Source: Pirellulales bacterium
GTDB taxonomy: Bacteria > Planctomycetota > Planctomycetia > Pirellulales > Lacipirellulaceae
Reading direction: 5' to 3'
Assembly: GCA_020847515.1 (NCBI GenBank)
Contig: JADLBW010000040.1
Location: 1 to 45,774, forward strand
Length of the DNA: 45,774 bases
Shown here: one piece after another, positions 20,211-29,103 of the stretch
How the letters are laid out: the number at the start of each line of letters is the position of its first letter
Numbering within the stretch: the stretch's first letter is position 1
The notes under the pieces: model-generated
The model's input: the letters and a program-made list of their open reading frames with translations, nothing else
What the model was told of the DNA's origin: nothing
The model's database searches: none
Translations under genes and position numbers: made by a program

Positions 20211-20392
20211 AACGTCACGAGCTCATCCGCCACTTGGAACGACACGGTTGCCGCGAGCTGCGCGAGGGCGGCAATCACACCGTCTACCACAATCCGAACA
20301 GCAACCGCGTAAGCACCATCCCTCGTCACCGCGAGATCAATGGCTTCCTTGTAAAGAAGATCTGTCGTGATCTAGGCGTCCGTGAGCCCTGA
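20207..20392 (+). CDS. hicA: HicA-family mRNA interferase toxin
   Basis: This 61-residue toxin has a double-stranded RNA-binding-like fold. It has the family pattern KRHELIRHLERHGCRELREGG at the start, the catalytic His in GGNHTVY, and PRHREINGFLVKKICRDLG at the end. HicA blocks translation by cutting mRNA when HicB is lost. All key residues are present, so the pair looks functional. Its start overlaps hicB by 4 bases, and its end overlaps the convergent membrane-protein gene by 21 bases. Confidence 0.9.
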   Translation: MKRHELIRHLERHGCRELREGGNHTVYHNPNSNRVSTIPRHREINGFLVKKICRDLGVREP

Positions 20393-21058
20393 CCCATGCG
20401 GCTGGTCATCGACCGGCAGCCCCTTCTCCCGCAAAAACTCCTCCAACGCCGCCCGCATGTCCGCCGGCACTTCGATATAGACGTCGCCATCCAGCCGCCC
20501 CAGCTTGAGTACCGTTGGGCGGCCGCTCACCGTTTCGACGCTGTGAACGTGCCCCCACGGCACAAAACAATTCTTCGCCAGCGGCATCCCGTCGTCGCAC
20601 AGGAACAACGCCCGCCGCGAATAAAAGAAGATCAGCCCGGCGGCGACAAGACCCGGAACCAGGCTGCTCCCCAGCGACTCCCACGGACTGTGCTGCTCCA
20701 GCGCCACGGCGTGCGACGTGACGCCTATCCAGCACACGACCAGCGCCAGCCACAGCGAGCCCCAGACTCCCCGGGCCGGCCGCCCGCTGCGGCTCGTCTC
20801 CCAAACGACAAACCGCACCGCCCGACCGCCATGCCGGCGGGCGTAGTCGCGTTGATGAGAGCAATAGGCCAGCCCCGTGACCGCCAGCAGCGCGCTCCAG
20901 TGAATCAGCAGCCGCGTTTGCCCCTCCGCGGGCGCCCGGCGATACAGCGGCCCGGCAACGGCCGCCAGCACTGCCAGCGCCGTTGTCGTCCAGAGTAGCG
21001 TGCGCAGGCGGAACCGCACCGCCCTGTCCACATTCGAGGGTCGAACTTCCTCACTCAT
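20372..21058 (-). CDS. Planctomycete-type membrane protein, function unknown
   Basis: I do not recognise a named family. The 228-residue product starts at an ATG (21058) with a short polar N-terminus and then RFRLRTLLWTTTALAVLAAVAG, a combination seen in many small planctomycete membrane proteins. Three further hydrophobic segments follow (LLIHWSALLAVTGLAYC, WGSLWLALVVCWIGVTSHAV, LVPGLVAAGLIFFY). The C-terminal part is soluble (CDDGMPLAKNCFVPWGHVHSVE to EFLREKGLPVDD) and resembles a small beta domain. The frame is open further upstream to 21211, but that part is Arg-rich and unlikely to be coding. It converges on hicA. Confidence 0.75.
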   Translation of the reverse strand: MSEEVRPSNVDRAVRFRLRTLLWTTTALAVLAAVAGPLYRRAPAEGQTRLLIHWSALLAVTGLAYCSHQRDYARRHGGRAVRFVVWETSRSGRPARGVWGSLWLALVVCWIGVTSHAVALEQHSPWESLGSSLVPGLVAAGLIFFYSRRALFLCDDGMPLAKNCFVPWGHVHSVETVSGRPTVLKLGRLDGDVYIEVPADMRAALEEFLREKGLPVDDQPHGSGLTDA

Positions 21059-21394
21059 AGCTGCGTACCATTCTAACGCGGCGCCGCACACGATGCGGCA
21101 TTTCTGGCACGCTCGCCTTGCCGCGCGTTGAGCTTTCGCCACGCGGCGTTTACTGCCGTCAACGCTTCGCTCCCGGCGCCCGCGCGCAGGTTTGACCACC
21201 CGCGGTCGCAACCTACGCTTGCCAAGGAATCGGCCCCCGGGGGCGCCGACCGCGCTCGTCCTCGACTCGTCAGCGGCCAGACATGCTCGTCGATCGCCGA
21301 AGCGACGACCTGATGGCCCCGGCCGTCGGCCTCAATTGCTCATCCGCTTCTCAAGACCTGCGCTGCTGGCTAACGCTATCGCTGGAGATGCACC
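21059..21394. other. Intergenic region between divergent genes
   Basis: I see nothing definite in these 336 bases apart from GGAG at about 21384, about 7 bases before the GTG start at 21395. Confidence 0.4.
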
Positions 21395-23506
21395 GTGAAG
21401 GCCCGCCAGAACCTACCCGCTCGTCGACTGCAGTACGAGCCTTTGGAAGATCGCCGCGTGATGGCGGGCGTCACCGCCGGACTCTATAACGGCGTCCTAA
21501 TGGTAAACGGCACCGCCGGCGCCGACGCCGTCGCGTTCCGCCAATCGGGCGGCCAGCTCGCCATCGAGGGACTCGACGGGGCCTGGCAGGCCGACGAAGT
21601 CAACTCGATCTTCGTCAACCTTGGCGGCGGCGACGACCTCATCGCCATGAACGGGCTGGCTGAAAACCTCGTCGCCCGCGCTGGAGGCGGCGTCGATTGC
21701 ATCCAGTTCGCCACTGGCCAGCAAACGACCTTCGGCGCGGGCGACTTGCTCCAAATATGGAACGGCGCTTACGCCCGACTGAATAACAGCGTCGTCTACG
21801 ACCAGCGCGGCGCCGCGCCTACCCCCGACCCATCGCCTGATCCCGCCCCCACGCCAGAGCCGGCGCCGACTCCCAGCCCCGCTCCCACCCCCGCCCCAGC
21901 CCCGGCCCCCGACCCGGCGCCGGCGCCCGCTCCGTCTCCTTCTCCCACCATCCCCGAGCCCGCACCGCGATTGTCCGCCGTACTGGCGGGCGACGTGTTG
22001 ATCATCTCCGGCAGCGACGAGGCCGACATCGTCTCGATTCACCAGTCGGCGGGCCGCCTCGCCGTCGACGGCCTCGAACCAGCGTGGCAGGTGGGCCAGA
22101 TCGCGCGGATCGAAGTCGTCCTCCGCGGCGGCGACGACGTCGTGACGCTCGACGGCGTGACCTTGAACATCGCCATCCGCGGATCCGCCGGCGCCAAACG
22201 CGTGGACTTCGACGGCGAGCACGCCGTCACATTCACCGGCGGGCAGACGCTGCGGGCGTGGAACGGCAATTACGCCAGGCTCGGCGATCAGGTCGTCTTC
22301 GACAACCGATCGACCACGCCCGCCCCGTCGCCCGACCCCGCCCCCGCGCCCGACCCGTCCCCGGGGCCGACGCCTGCTCCCGACCCCGCCCCTGGGCCCG
22401 TGCCGACGCCCGATCCGCCGGTCGGCAATTGGTTCACCGCCAACATCATCGACGAGGCCCTCCGCACGTTAGGCAGCTCGCTGTACGCCGACAGCCTCAT
22501 CGACCGCGGCGACCTGCTCGCGCTGCTCGATAGCGTGAAGGACGGCGATGTCGTCGACGCCGTCGAACTGGCCGACCTCCGCCGGCTCGCCAGCACGACT
22601 AGCCTGTTCGGCCCGATGGAGCATCTGTGGAAGCTCACGACCTACGTCGTCACCGACCAGCTCGCCAACGCCTACTATGCCGGGCAAGGCCTCGGCAATC
22701 TCACGGCCGGCTCCGCCGCCGCCCAGCTCGAAAAGCTTGTCGACAAATGGTTCCTCGGCCTCGATCGCCCGCAGTCCAGCGGCGCCTATCGCGAGTTCGC
22801 CGGGCAGCTCTTCGTCAGCGGCCCCGCCTACTCGGACATCCGGCAGGGCGCCGTCGGCGACTGCTACTTCGTGATGTCGCTCGCCGAAGTCGCCCAGCAG
22901 GATGCGAGCGTCATCCACAGCATGTTCATCGTCAACGGCGACGGCTCCTACACCGTGAAGTTCTACAACGGCACGGAGTCCTACTACGTCACCGTCGACT
23001 CGTACCTGCCGACCGACGCCGCCGGCCAGGCCCTCTACGCCGGCCGCGGCATGGCCTACAACAACGCCGGCAACGAATTATGGACCGCGCTGGCCGAAAA
23101 GGCCTACGCCCAATTGAACCAGTTCGGCTTCAGCCGCGCGGGACTCTCCGGCAGCGGGCAGAACTCTTACGACGCCCTCAGCGGCGGTTACATCTGGGCC
23201 GGGCTCAGCCAGATTACCGGCGAGGCCGTAGTCAAGTACGCCATGACTGGCGCCGCCGACGGCTTCAGCCAGTTCGTCGCCGCCTACAACGCCGATAAGA
23301 TGATCGGCTTTGCCTCGAAGAACGCACCCGCTTCCAGCAGCATCGTTCGCGGCCACGCCTACTCGGTCCTCAGTTACGACGCGGCCACGCAGCAAATTAC
23401 GCTGTTCAACCCCTGGGGAACGTCACAGGGCCCCGTCGCCGCCACCGTCACCATGACCTGGAGCCAAATCCAAGCCAACTTCCTCTATTTCGACCGCACT
23501 GCTTAA
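21395..23506 (+). CDS. Surface calpain-like cysteine protease (C2) with Pro-rich linkers
   Basis: This 703-residue protein begins with the planctomycete LEPR-type element YEPLEDRRVMA, seen at the start of many large exported proteins. Two homologous domains of roughly 100 residues follow (about 25-142 and 190-305), each with VFxxLGGGDDxxxxNG-like and GG(Q)TL(R)xWNG(A/N)YARL pieces. Each is followed by a low-complexity linker of Pro-Ala/Asp/Thr/Ser repeats. The C-terminal 250 residues are a calpain-type catalytic domain with Cys490 in QGAVGDCYFVMSLAEVA, His654 in RGHAYSVLSYD and Asn672 in LFNPWGT. The start codon is GTG. A surface location and extracellular proteolysis are inferred; the substrate is unknown, and calcium-binding domains of animal calpains are absent. 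Confidence 0.88.
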   Translation: MKARQNLPARRLQYEPLEDRRVMAGVTAGLYNGVLMVNGTAGADAVAFRQSGGQLAIEGLDGAWQADEVNSIFVNLGGGDDLIAMNGLAENLVARAGGGVDCIQFATGQQTTFGAGDLLQIWNGAYARLNNSVVYDQRGAAPTPDPSPDPAPTPEPAPTPSPAPTPAPAPAPDPAPAPAPSPSPTIPEPAPRLSAVLAGDVLIISGSDEADIVSIHQSAGRLAVDGLEPAWQVGQIARIEVVLRGGDDVVTLDGVTLNIAIRGSAGAKRVDFDGEHAVTFTGGQTLRAWNGNYARLGDQVVFDNRSTTPAPSPDPAPAPDPSPGPTPAPDPAPGPVPTPDPPVGNWFTANIIDEALRTLGSSLYADSLIDRGDLLALLDSVKDGDVVDAVELADLRRLASTTSLFGPMEHLWKLTTYVVTDQLANAYYAGQGLGNLTAGSAAAQLEKLVDKWFLGLDRPQSSGAYREFAGQLFVSGPAYSDIRQGAVGDCYFVMSLAEVAQQDASVIHSMFIVNGDGSYTVKFYNGTESYYVTVDSYLPTDAAGQALYAGRGMAYNNAGNELWTALAEKAYAQLNQFGFSRAGLSGSGQNSYDALSGGYIWAGLSQITGEAVVKYAMTGAADGFSQFVAAYNADKMIGFASKNAPASSSIVRGHAYSVLSYDAATQQITLFNPWGTSQGPVAATVTMTWSQIQANFLYFDRTA

Positions 23507-23953
23507 GAACCCCTCGAAGGGAGGGGCCAGGGGAGGGATTGATACCTCAAGGCCGCCCCACCTATCCGAACCCATTCCGCCAGAAATCGAATTCCGATCA
23601 AGCGCGAGTTTTGCCGTTTCTAAGGCCTGCGAATCACGCGAATAGACGCGAAAAGCGAAGGATAGCACGATCCGCTTTTTCTTGTGAGCAAGGTTCGCTC
23701 CCGCAGGTTGGAAAAAACGCGCCTGGTTGTCTTCCCAGTCGCGCCTTTTCGCGTCATTCGCGGGCAAAACTGCACAAGCCAAACTTAGCGAACAGCAAAA
23801 TGAGTTCGACTGTTTGTTTTGTCCGCGCCCTTTCGCGTATTTCGCGGGCATCAGCCGCCGCGGAGAGTGTAGGTCTCGGCCGCCCGCTGCGAACCCTACC
23901 GCGGGTCCCGGCCGTAGCCTGGACGCCAGCCATCGGCCAATCACAATGGAGGG
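23507..23953. other. Gene-free region with scattered CGCGAA repeats
   Basis: No gene is seen in these 447 bases. A small hairpin (CCCCTC/GAGGGG) lies directly after the protease stop. Three copies of a short GC-rich repeat occur at 23629-23655 (one orientation), 23745-23762 and 23830-23846 (the other). The stretch is more AT-rich than its surroundings. Confidence 0.5.
23629..23846. repeat. Dispersed CGCGAAT-type repeats (three copies)
   Basis: GCGAATCACGCGAATAGACG with the following CGAAAAG (23629-23655) is matched in reverse by CTTTTCGCGTCATTCGCG (23745) and CTTTCGCGTATTTCGCG (23830). A fourth related copy lies 5.5 kb away at 29202-29230. The copies can pair with each other as stem-loops. 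Confidence 0.6.
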
Positions 23954-24316
23954 ATGGCACGTCCATCCTCCTGCGTCGCCCCGTCAAGCCTTCCGGCCCT
24001 GCTGGTGCTCGCCGGGGTAGCGATCGTCATCGCCGCACAGTTTGCCGGCGCCGTGCCCATCACCGGCGCTATTGCGCTGGTCGCCTGGGGCACTTGCCTG
24101 TCGGTCCGCCGCAGTCCGGGCCTGCTGGCGCTAGCCGCGGCGGTCTACGCCCCGCTCGGGGTAGTGGCTGTCACCGCCCAGATCGACCTGGCCCTCCGCT
24201 CGCCGCTCCCCTGGCGCTCGGTCGCGGCCTTGGACGCCGCCGTCGCGATCGTGCTCCTCGACCGCCTGGCGCATCAAACCGGCCACATCCTCGCCGCCCG
24301 CCTGCTGCCCAAGTAG
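23954..24316 (+). CDS. Small hydrophobic membrane protein, function unknown
   Basis: I do not recognise a family. The 120-residue product is almost wholly hydrophobic, with four likely membrane segments: ALLVLAGVAIVIAAQFAG, ITGAIALVAWGTCL, LLALAAAVYAPLGVVAV and VAALDAAVAIVLLDRLA. The last is followed by HQTGHILAARLLPK. It starts with ATG after GGAGGG, a short-spaced ribosome-binding site. Nothing in the neighbourhood indicates a role. Confidence 0.6.
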   Translation: MARPSSCVAPSSLPALLVLAGVAIVIAAQFAGAVPITGAIALVAWGTCLSVRRSPGLLALAAAVYAPLGVVAVTAQIDLALRSPLPWRSVAALDAAVAIVLLDRLAHQTGHILAARLLPK

Positions 24317-24329
24317 CCGCGACATGGAA

Positions 24330-24398
24330 CTATTGATTCCCGCGCCGCGAATGAATCTGTTGTAGGTTTGGCTAGCGGCTATCGGCCGACGGCCAGAA
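24330..24398. repeat. Dispersed 45-bp repeat plus heptamer array, copy 1
   Basis: The 45 bases at 24330-24374 match 37286-37330 at 36 of 45 positions without gaps. They run into the 7-base units GCTAGCG, GCTATCG, GCCGACG and GCCAGAA (24371-24398). The second copy after dnaE has the same arrangement. Confidence 0.8.
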
Positions 24399-24423
24399 GA
24401 AGAAACCCAATTCTGGCCTCAAG

Positions 24424-24458
24424 CCCACAGCCCACAGCCCACAGCGCACAGCCCACAG
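24424..24458. repeat. Heptamer tandem repeat CCCACAG x5
   Basis: Five units in a row: CCCACAG three times, CGCACAG, and CCCACAG. The array lies between the convergent small membrane protein (plus) and the large anchored protein (minus). Confidence 0.85.
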
Positions 24459-24524
24459 CCGCCATGGCCCGCGTCGGATCGCGCCGCAACGATCGTCACC
24501 GCCCCGCCCACAGCCCGGAACATC

Positions 24525-27419
24525 CTATCGCCGCTCCACGCCATGCGTCCGCCACACCACGCGGTCCGGGCGCTCGGGGCCCAGCGACACGGCCACCCAC
24601 CCGTCGTCGATCACCAGTTGCGTGATCATCAGCCCCTTGAAGCGGGCGTCATCGCCCAGCTTCGCCACCAGGACGGGGATCTCCTGATCCTTCGGCAGCA
24701 GCTTCCCAAAAATGCTGTGCAGCACCATCCGCGGGCCGGTGCGCAGGTGAGCCCCGCTGAACTGCAGCGAGCCGTCCCGCACCAGCTTCATGTCCAGCCC
24801 GTCGACCTCCGGCCGGAAGAAGGCGTGCACCCCCACGCCGCGGATATGGTCGCGGCCATGTCGCAATTCGCGAATGTTGAGCACCAGCTCGATTCGGTCG
24901 TCATGGCAGATGACGCGGATCGCGTCGTATGCGGCGAACTCCACCTTGGCCGCCTTGGGCAATTCGTCGACCGTCTCCTGGGCGCGGCGGCGGAACTTCT
25001 CCGCCAGCGCCTCGCGCAGTTCGATCGCCGTCAGCCGCCGCCCGTCGAGCTCCAGGCCGCGCAGCGCGTTATTGAACACCGACTCGTGAAGCTGGAAGCT
25101 CGCCAGACTATCCGACGGCGCCGACGGCCGCGGCGTATGAGCCCCCAACTGCTGCTCGCTCGCCATGCGGAGCCGCATCGACGCCCGCTGGTCGGTCGTA
25201 TGCATGTCCAGCGGTTCGACCGTCAGGCCGAACCGCTGGATCGGCTCCAGTACGAATTCGTGCAATCGCTCGTCGAGCTTCGCCAGCTTGGCGTCGGCCT
25301 CGCGATCCATCCGTTCGCACGCCTGCTCCCGCACCTTGCTGCGCACCTGGGCCACCGCCCGCGGCCGGCTCAATCGGTGCTGTTCCCGCGCGGCGCTCTC
25401 AATCAGCGCGCCCAGGATCGGGACGCTGCCGAACGTGCTGTCGACGCCGACGAGGTTCGTGTTGCCGTCGGCGTCCGCCTCCGCCGGCCACACGTGCATG
25501 CCGTAGCGGTTGACCATCACCAGTTTGCGCGCCTCATATTCGATCTGGCTCGAATTGCGCAGCCTGGCCGGCCACGTCAGCGAGCGGGTTTGCGAATTCA
25601 CCTTGCCGTGGGCCTCCAGGCCGAATCGCCACACCGCCGGATCGGGCAGCAGACGCACGTGGATCTGCGTCTGCGTTTCCGAACGCCCGCGGACGTCGGT
25701 GCCGGCGATGCGGCTGTGCACCGGCGCTACGTCGGCCGGTTGCGGGGGGATCAGCCGATTCATCAGCTCGCCGGAGAGGGCCATCCGCACATTGGCGTTG
25801 CGGTAATGCCGATTCAGCTCCTCAGCCAGCGCTCGCAGCCGCGCCTGGTCGGACCACTTCATCCGCAGCCGCAGTTCCGCCAGGGCCGTCGCGTCGCGCT
25901 GCGAGGCGGTCGATTCGTACTGTTCGATAAACGCCGCCAACGTCTCCAGCGAGGCCTCGCCGCTGGCCCACGGCTCCAGCGCGCGGGCCATCTCCTCGAT
26001 CGCCGGCTGGGCCAGAAACGCCCGCTGCTGGGGCGATAGCCAGGGGTCTTGCAGTCGCATCAGCACCTCGCGAGCCGTCGCCCGTCGCTGCTCGACGTAG
26101 TCGACCCCGCCGACGCTCGTCAGTCCCGCCAGATCGTTCAGCCGCAGGTACTCTCGCCACTTCGCTCCTTCGGCGCTGTCGGCCGTCGCGTCGGCCACGG
26201 CCTGCAGCGCCGGCAGCATGTCGGGGCTCTCGCCCGAATACGTCGCGGTCGTCTGCTGCTGGTAGAACTGCCCCTCGGCCAACAGCCCCCAGACCGGCAA
26301 CCGCCGCTCAAGCGCCCGCGCGGTTCGCAGCCAGGCAGCCTGAGCGGCCGCCTCGCGAACCGACTGCGCCTCGTCAAACCCCTGCTGCGCCAGCACGGCC
26401 AGTTCCTGCACAATGGGCAACGGCTCGGTCTCGTCCGGCGCGGGCTCGACCAATGAATCGACGCGAATGAGCACCTGCTGCGCCCAGTCCGCCGCCCGAG
26501 GCACGCTCCAAAGCGACTCAAGCTGCGCGATCAGCGCGTCGGGACGCCGCCGCAGCACCGGCTCGGCCGGCGGCGCGACCGGCGCCGCCGCCGCCAGCGC
26601 GGTCGGCGACTCGGCCAGCTCCGGCGCCGGGGAGTCCGATGTCGGCGCCGGCGGCGTCAGCTCGCTCGGCAGCCCCGCCGGCGCCAGCTCGGGCGTCGGC
26701 GCGGCGGGCCGCGGCAATCTCATCGCCAGTCGATCATCCGGACTATCGACTCGCACCCGCACCGAACTGGCCGGCGCAGCGTCCGCCCGCTCTGCGGCCT
26801 GCAGTTCTGCCGCCTTGGCCTCGGCGGCCGCCGTGATTCGAGCCTGTTGTATCTTCGCCTCGCGGACGACCGCCGCCAGCGCATCGCGAACCTGGATGAG
26901 CGTGGCCACGCTGACCAGCGGTCGCGCCGCCGGTGCCGGCGGCGCGACATGGCGAACCAGCACGCTCTGCGCCGGCGGACGCAGGCTGAACGCCGTGGCA
27001 CCGGCCGATGCGGCCTCGTCGGCAGTTGGTTCCTCCAGCGCCGCCGCGACCGGGTCGACATGCGGCCACGGTGCGCCTTCGTTGTCGGCGACGACGACGT
27101 AGTCGTCCGCCACCGCCATCGGCCCCGCATAGGCCGGCGTCCTGGAACTCGCCTCCGCCAGCGGCGGCAGCGTCGGAATGGGCGCCGCCAGCTCGGGCGC
27201 CTTCGTCGGCGCCTGGTGGAAGTGTAACGTGCGCCCGGCGTCGGCTCGTTGGTACGCCGCCAGCGGGCGCGGAATGCTTGAGGCGGCGGTCTGCTCGCGC
27301 TTCTCCGGGCGGGCCCGATGCCATGTTCGCGGCGCTGCCACCGTCAGCGCAAACAAGCAGCCCAGGGCCGCTACATAGGGCCATTTCGATCGTCGCCGGC
27401 GCCACTGGATGTCGGTCAT
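24525..27419 (-). CDS. Large membrane-anchored protein, function unknown
   Basis: I do not recognise a named family. The 964-residue product has a basic N-terminus (QWRRRRSKW) and one hydrophobic anchor (PYVAALGCLFALTVAA). A long Ala/Pro-rich low-complexity stretch follows to about residue 300, including the Ala-rich coiled-coil-like part EAKIQQARITAAAEAKAAEL. The remainder is better ordered: a helical region (about 310-560) and then a beta-rich region with HVRLLPDPAVWRFGLEAHG and SLTWPARLRNSSQIEYEARK. The C-terminus has GVGVHAFFRPEVDGLDMKL and GPRMVLHSIFGKLLPKDQEI. It is probably a periplasmic protein tethered to the inner membrane. It stands alone, divergent from the M20 peptidase. Confidence 0.8.
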   Translation of the reverse strand: MTDIQWRRRRSKWPYVAALGCLFALTVAAPRTWHRARPEKREQTAASSIPRPLAAYQRADAGRTLHFHQAPTKAPELAAPIPTLPPLAEASSRTPAYAGPMAVADDYVVVADNEGAPWPHVDPVAAALEEPTADEAASAGATAFSLRPPAQSVLVRHVAPPAPAARPLVSVATLIQVRDALAAVVREAKIQQARITAAAEAKAAELQAAERADAAPASSVRVRVDSPDDRLAMRLPRPAAPTPELAPAGLPSELTPPAPTSDSPAPELAESPTALAAAAPVAPPAEPVLRRRPDALIAQLESLWSVPRAADWAQQVLIRVDSLVEPAPDETEPLPIVQELAVLAQQGFDEAQSVREAAAQAAWLRTARALERRLPVWGLLAEGQFYQQQTTATYSGESPDMLPALQAVADATADSAEGAKWREYLRLNDLAGLTSVGGVDYVEQRRATAREVLMRLQDPWLSPQQRAFLAQPAIEEMARALEPWASGEASLETLAAFIEQYESTASQRDATALAELRLRMKWSDQARLRALAEELNRHYRNANVRMALSGELMNRLIPPQPADVAPVHSRIAGTDVRGRSETQTQIHVRLLPDPAVWRFGLEAHGKVNSQTRSLTWPARLRNSSQIEYEARKLVMVNRYGMHVWPAEADADGNTNLVGVDSTFGSVPILGALIESAAREQHRLSRPRAVAQVRSKVREQACERMDREADAKLAKLDERLHEFVLEPIQRFGLTVEPLDMHTTDQRASMRLRMASEQQLGAHTPRPSAPSDSLASFQLHESVFNNALRGLELDGRRLTAIELREALAEKFRRRAQETVDELPKAAKVEFAAYDAIRVICHDDRIELVLNIRELRHGRDHIRGVGVHAFFRPEVDGLDMKLVRDGSLQFSGAHLRTGPRMVLHSIFGKLLPKDQEIPVLVAKLGDDARFKGLMITQLVIDDGWVAVSLGPERPDRVVWRTHGVERR

Positions 27420-27803
27420 TGGCCTCCCTGCCGCGCCGCCGTCCCGATCCGGCGGGACGCTAGCGCCTTAACCCGACCGGCGGACGGCGCGCAGCACCGG
27501 CCCTGGACGAGATAATCCACTTTGCACAAAGATCGGCCTGACCGCCCGCCCGGCTTGCGTGGAGAATTCCGCACCGGCTAGCTCTGCTGCCATCCAGCCG
27601 CGTCGGCACCCGCCCTGCTGGCCCGCAGCGGCAGGCTGTGCCGTCTCCGCAAACCCTGCAGGCCCGCGTGCGGGAACTTTCCGATAGCTTTTAGCCGCCC
27701 AACCTGCCATCCTGACCGTCGGCCCCGCACGCGCCGTCGGTCGCGGCGCCGGCCGCTCAGACAGCAACGCCGCCATCCGCTCGCATTGCCAAAGCGCCCC
27801 TAT

Positions 27804-27819
27804 TTGTGTCGCGACACAA
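27804..27819. promoter_or_regulatory. Perfect 16-bp palindrome, candidate operator
   Basis: TTGTGTCGCGACACAA is a perfect palindrome with no spacer. It lies 115 bases before the peptidase start and about 385 bases before the divergent large protein. The form suits a dimeric transcription factor; the regulator is unknown. Confidence 0.5.
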
Positions 27820-27889
27820 GCCCCCCGCCCCTCCTGAATTCTGCCGTAACTCCTTCACGCCCAAAGACTAAGAATTCTGTCGCCAAAAA

Positions 27890-27931
27890 CGCACCCACCA
27901 CCCACTACCCATACCCGGCCCCCCATCCCGC
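27890..27931. repeat. Degenerate heptamer array before the peptidase start
   Basis: Units CGCACCC, ACCACCC, ACTACCC, ATACCCG, GCCCCCC and ATCCCGC follow one another and end 2 bases before the ATG at 27934. The units are more varied than in the other arrays. Confidence 0.5.
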
Positions 27932-27933
27932 TC

Positions 27934-29103
27934 ATGTCCCGATCCGACGACCGCCAGGCCATTGACCTCGTCATGGAGCTGCTCGCCCTGCCCGGTCCCA
28001 GTGGCGGCGAACAGCCGGTCGCCGATTTCATCCGCGCCCGCCTGACGGCAGCCGGGGCCCCGGCTGCAGCCCTCGATACGGACGCCGCGTACAGGAAATC
28101 GCCGCCGGGGGGCGGCTGCGGCAACCTCGTCCTGCGACTTCCGGGGACAGAGAAGGCCCCCCGCCGGCTCCTGATGGCCCACATGGATACGGTGCCGCTC
28201 TGCGCCGGCGCCCGGCCGGTCCGCAAAGGCCGCCGCATCGCCCCCGCCGACCGCGCAACGGGCCTCGGCGGCGACGATCGGGCGGGCTGCGGCGTGATCC
28301 TGGCCGCCGCGCTGGCAATCCTCCAGCAGCAGCTACCCCATCCGCCGCTTACGTTTCTGTGGACCGTCCAGGAGGAGGCCGGTCTGCACGGCGCCCGCTA
28401 CCTCCGCCTGCCGATGTTGCGCTCCCCCAAGCTGGCCTTCAATTGGGACGGCGGCCCGGCTCACCGCGTCACCCTCGGGGCCACCGGCGGGTACCGGATG
28501 GGCATTACCGTTCATGGCCTGGCCAGCCACGCCGGCGTCCATCCTGAGCAGGGGGTCAGCGCCATCGCCACGGCCTCCCTGGCGATCGCCCGACTGGTCA
28601 ACGACGGCTGGCATGGGTTAATCGAACAGGACGGCCTGCGCGGCACGAGCAACGTCGGCGTGATCCAGGGCGGCTCGGCGACCAATGTCGTCGCCGATCG
28701 CATCGAACTCCGCGCCGAGGCCCGCGCGCACGATCCACGCTTCCGCCAGCGGATCGTCGCCCAGATCGAACAGGCATTTGCGAACGCCGCCCAGCAGGTC
28801 TGCAATGCCGACGGCGTCGCGGGCCGCGCTGAGTTCGACGGACGCTTGGACTACGAGTCGTTTAAGCTGAGCCGCGACGAACCATGCGTGACGGCTGCCG
28901 TTGCGGCCCTGGCGGCCGAGGGGCTGGAGCCCGACTACGCAATCGCCAACGGCGGCTTGGACGCCAATTGGCTGACGGCCCGCGGCATCCCGACGGTGAC
29001 GCTCGGCTGCGGTCAAAACGAGATCCACACCACCAAAGAGTGGCTCGACCTCGACCACTTCACCGCCGCCTGCCGCGTAGCCCAACGACTGGCCGTGTGT
29101 TAG
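27934..29103 (+). CDS. M20-family metallopeptidase (PepT-like)
   Basis: This is a zinc-dependent exo- or di/tripeptidase that probably acts in the cytoplasm. The 389-residue protein has the M20 motifs in order: AHMDTVP (metal His83, Asp85), GLGGDDRAGCG (Asp114/115), QEEAGLHGARYL (catalytic Glu147, metal Glu148), NWDGG (metal Asp) and GCGQNEIHTTKEWLDL near the end (metal His). The dimerisation domain lies between about residues 185 and 300 (GLASHAGVHPEQGVSAI). It most resembles peptidase T and related PepT-like proteins, but the exact substrate cannot be read from sequence. A heptamer array and a 16-bp palindrome precede it. Confidence 0.9.
   Translation: MSRSDDRQAIDLVMELLALPGPSGGEQPVADFIRARLTAAGAPAAALDTDAAYRKSPPGGGCGNLVLRLPGTEKAPRRLLMAHMDTVPLCAGARPVRKGRRIAPADRATGLGGDDRAGCGVILAAALAILQQQLPHPPLTFLWTVQEEAGLHGARYLRLPMLRSPKLAFNWDGGPAHRVTLGATGGYRMGITVHGLASHAGVHPEQGVSAIATASLAIARLVNDGWHGLIEQDGLRGTSNVGVIQGGSATNVVADRIELRAEARAHDPRFRQRIVAQIEQAFANAAQQVCNADGVAGRAEFDGRLDYESFKLSRDEPCVTAAVAALAAEGLEPDYAIANGGLDANWLTARGIPTVTLGCGQNEIHTTKEWLDLDHFTAACRVAQRLAVC

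Larger units (their letters stand above)
27420..27933. other. Gene-free region between divergent genes
   Basis: No gene is seen in these 514 bases. They hold a perfect 16-bp palindrome (27804-27819) and a degenerate heptamer array directly before the peptidase start codon (27890-27931). Confidence 0.5.

Noticed and set aside
23539-24336. 265-codon open frame over the region after the calpain gene
   Set aside because: It crosses repeat sequence and another, better supported frame (23954-24316); its composition is Arg/Pro/Ser-rich without domains.
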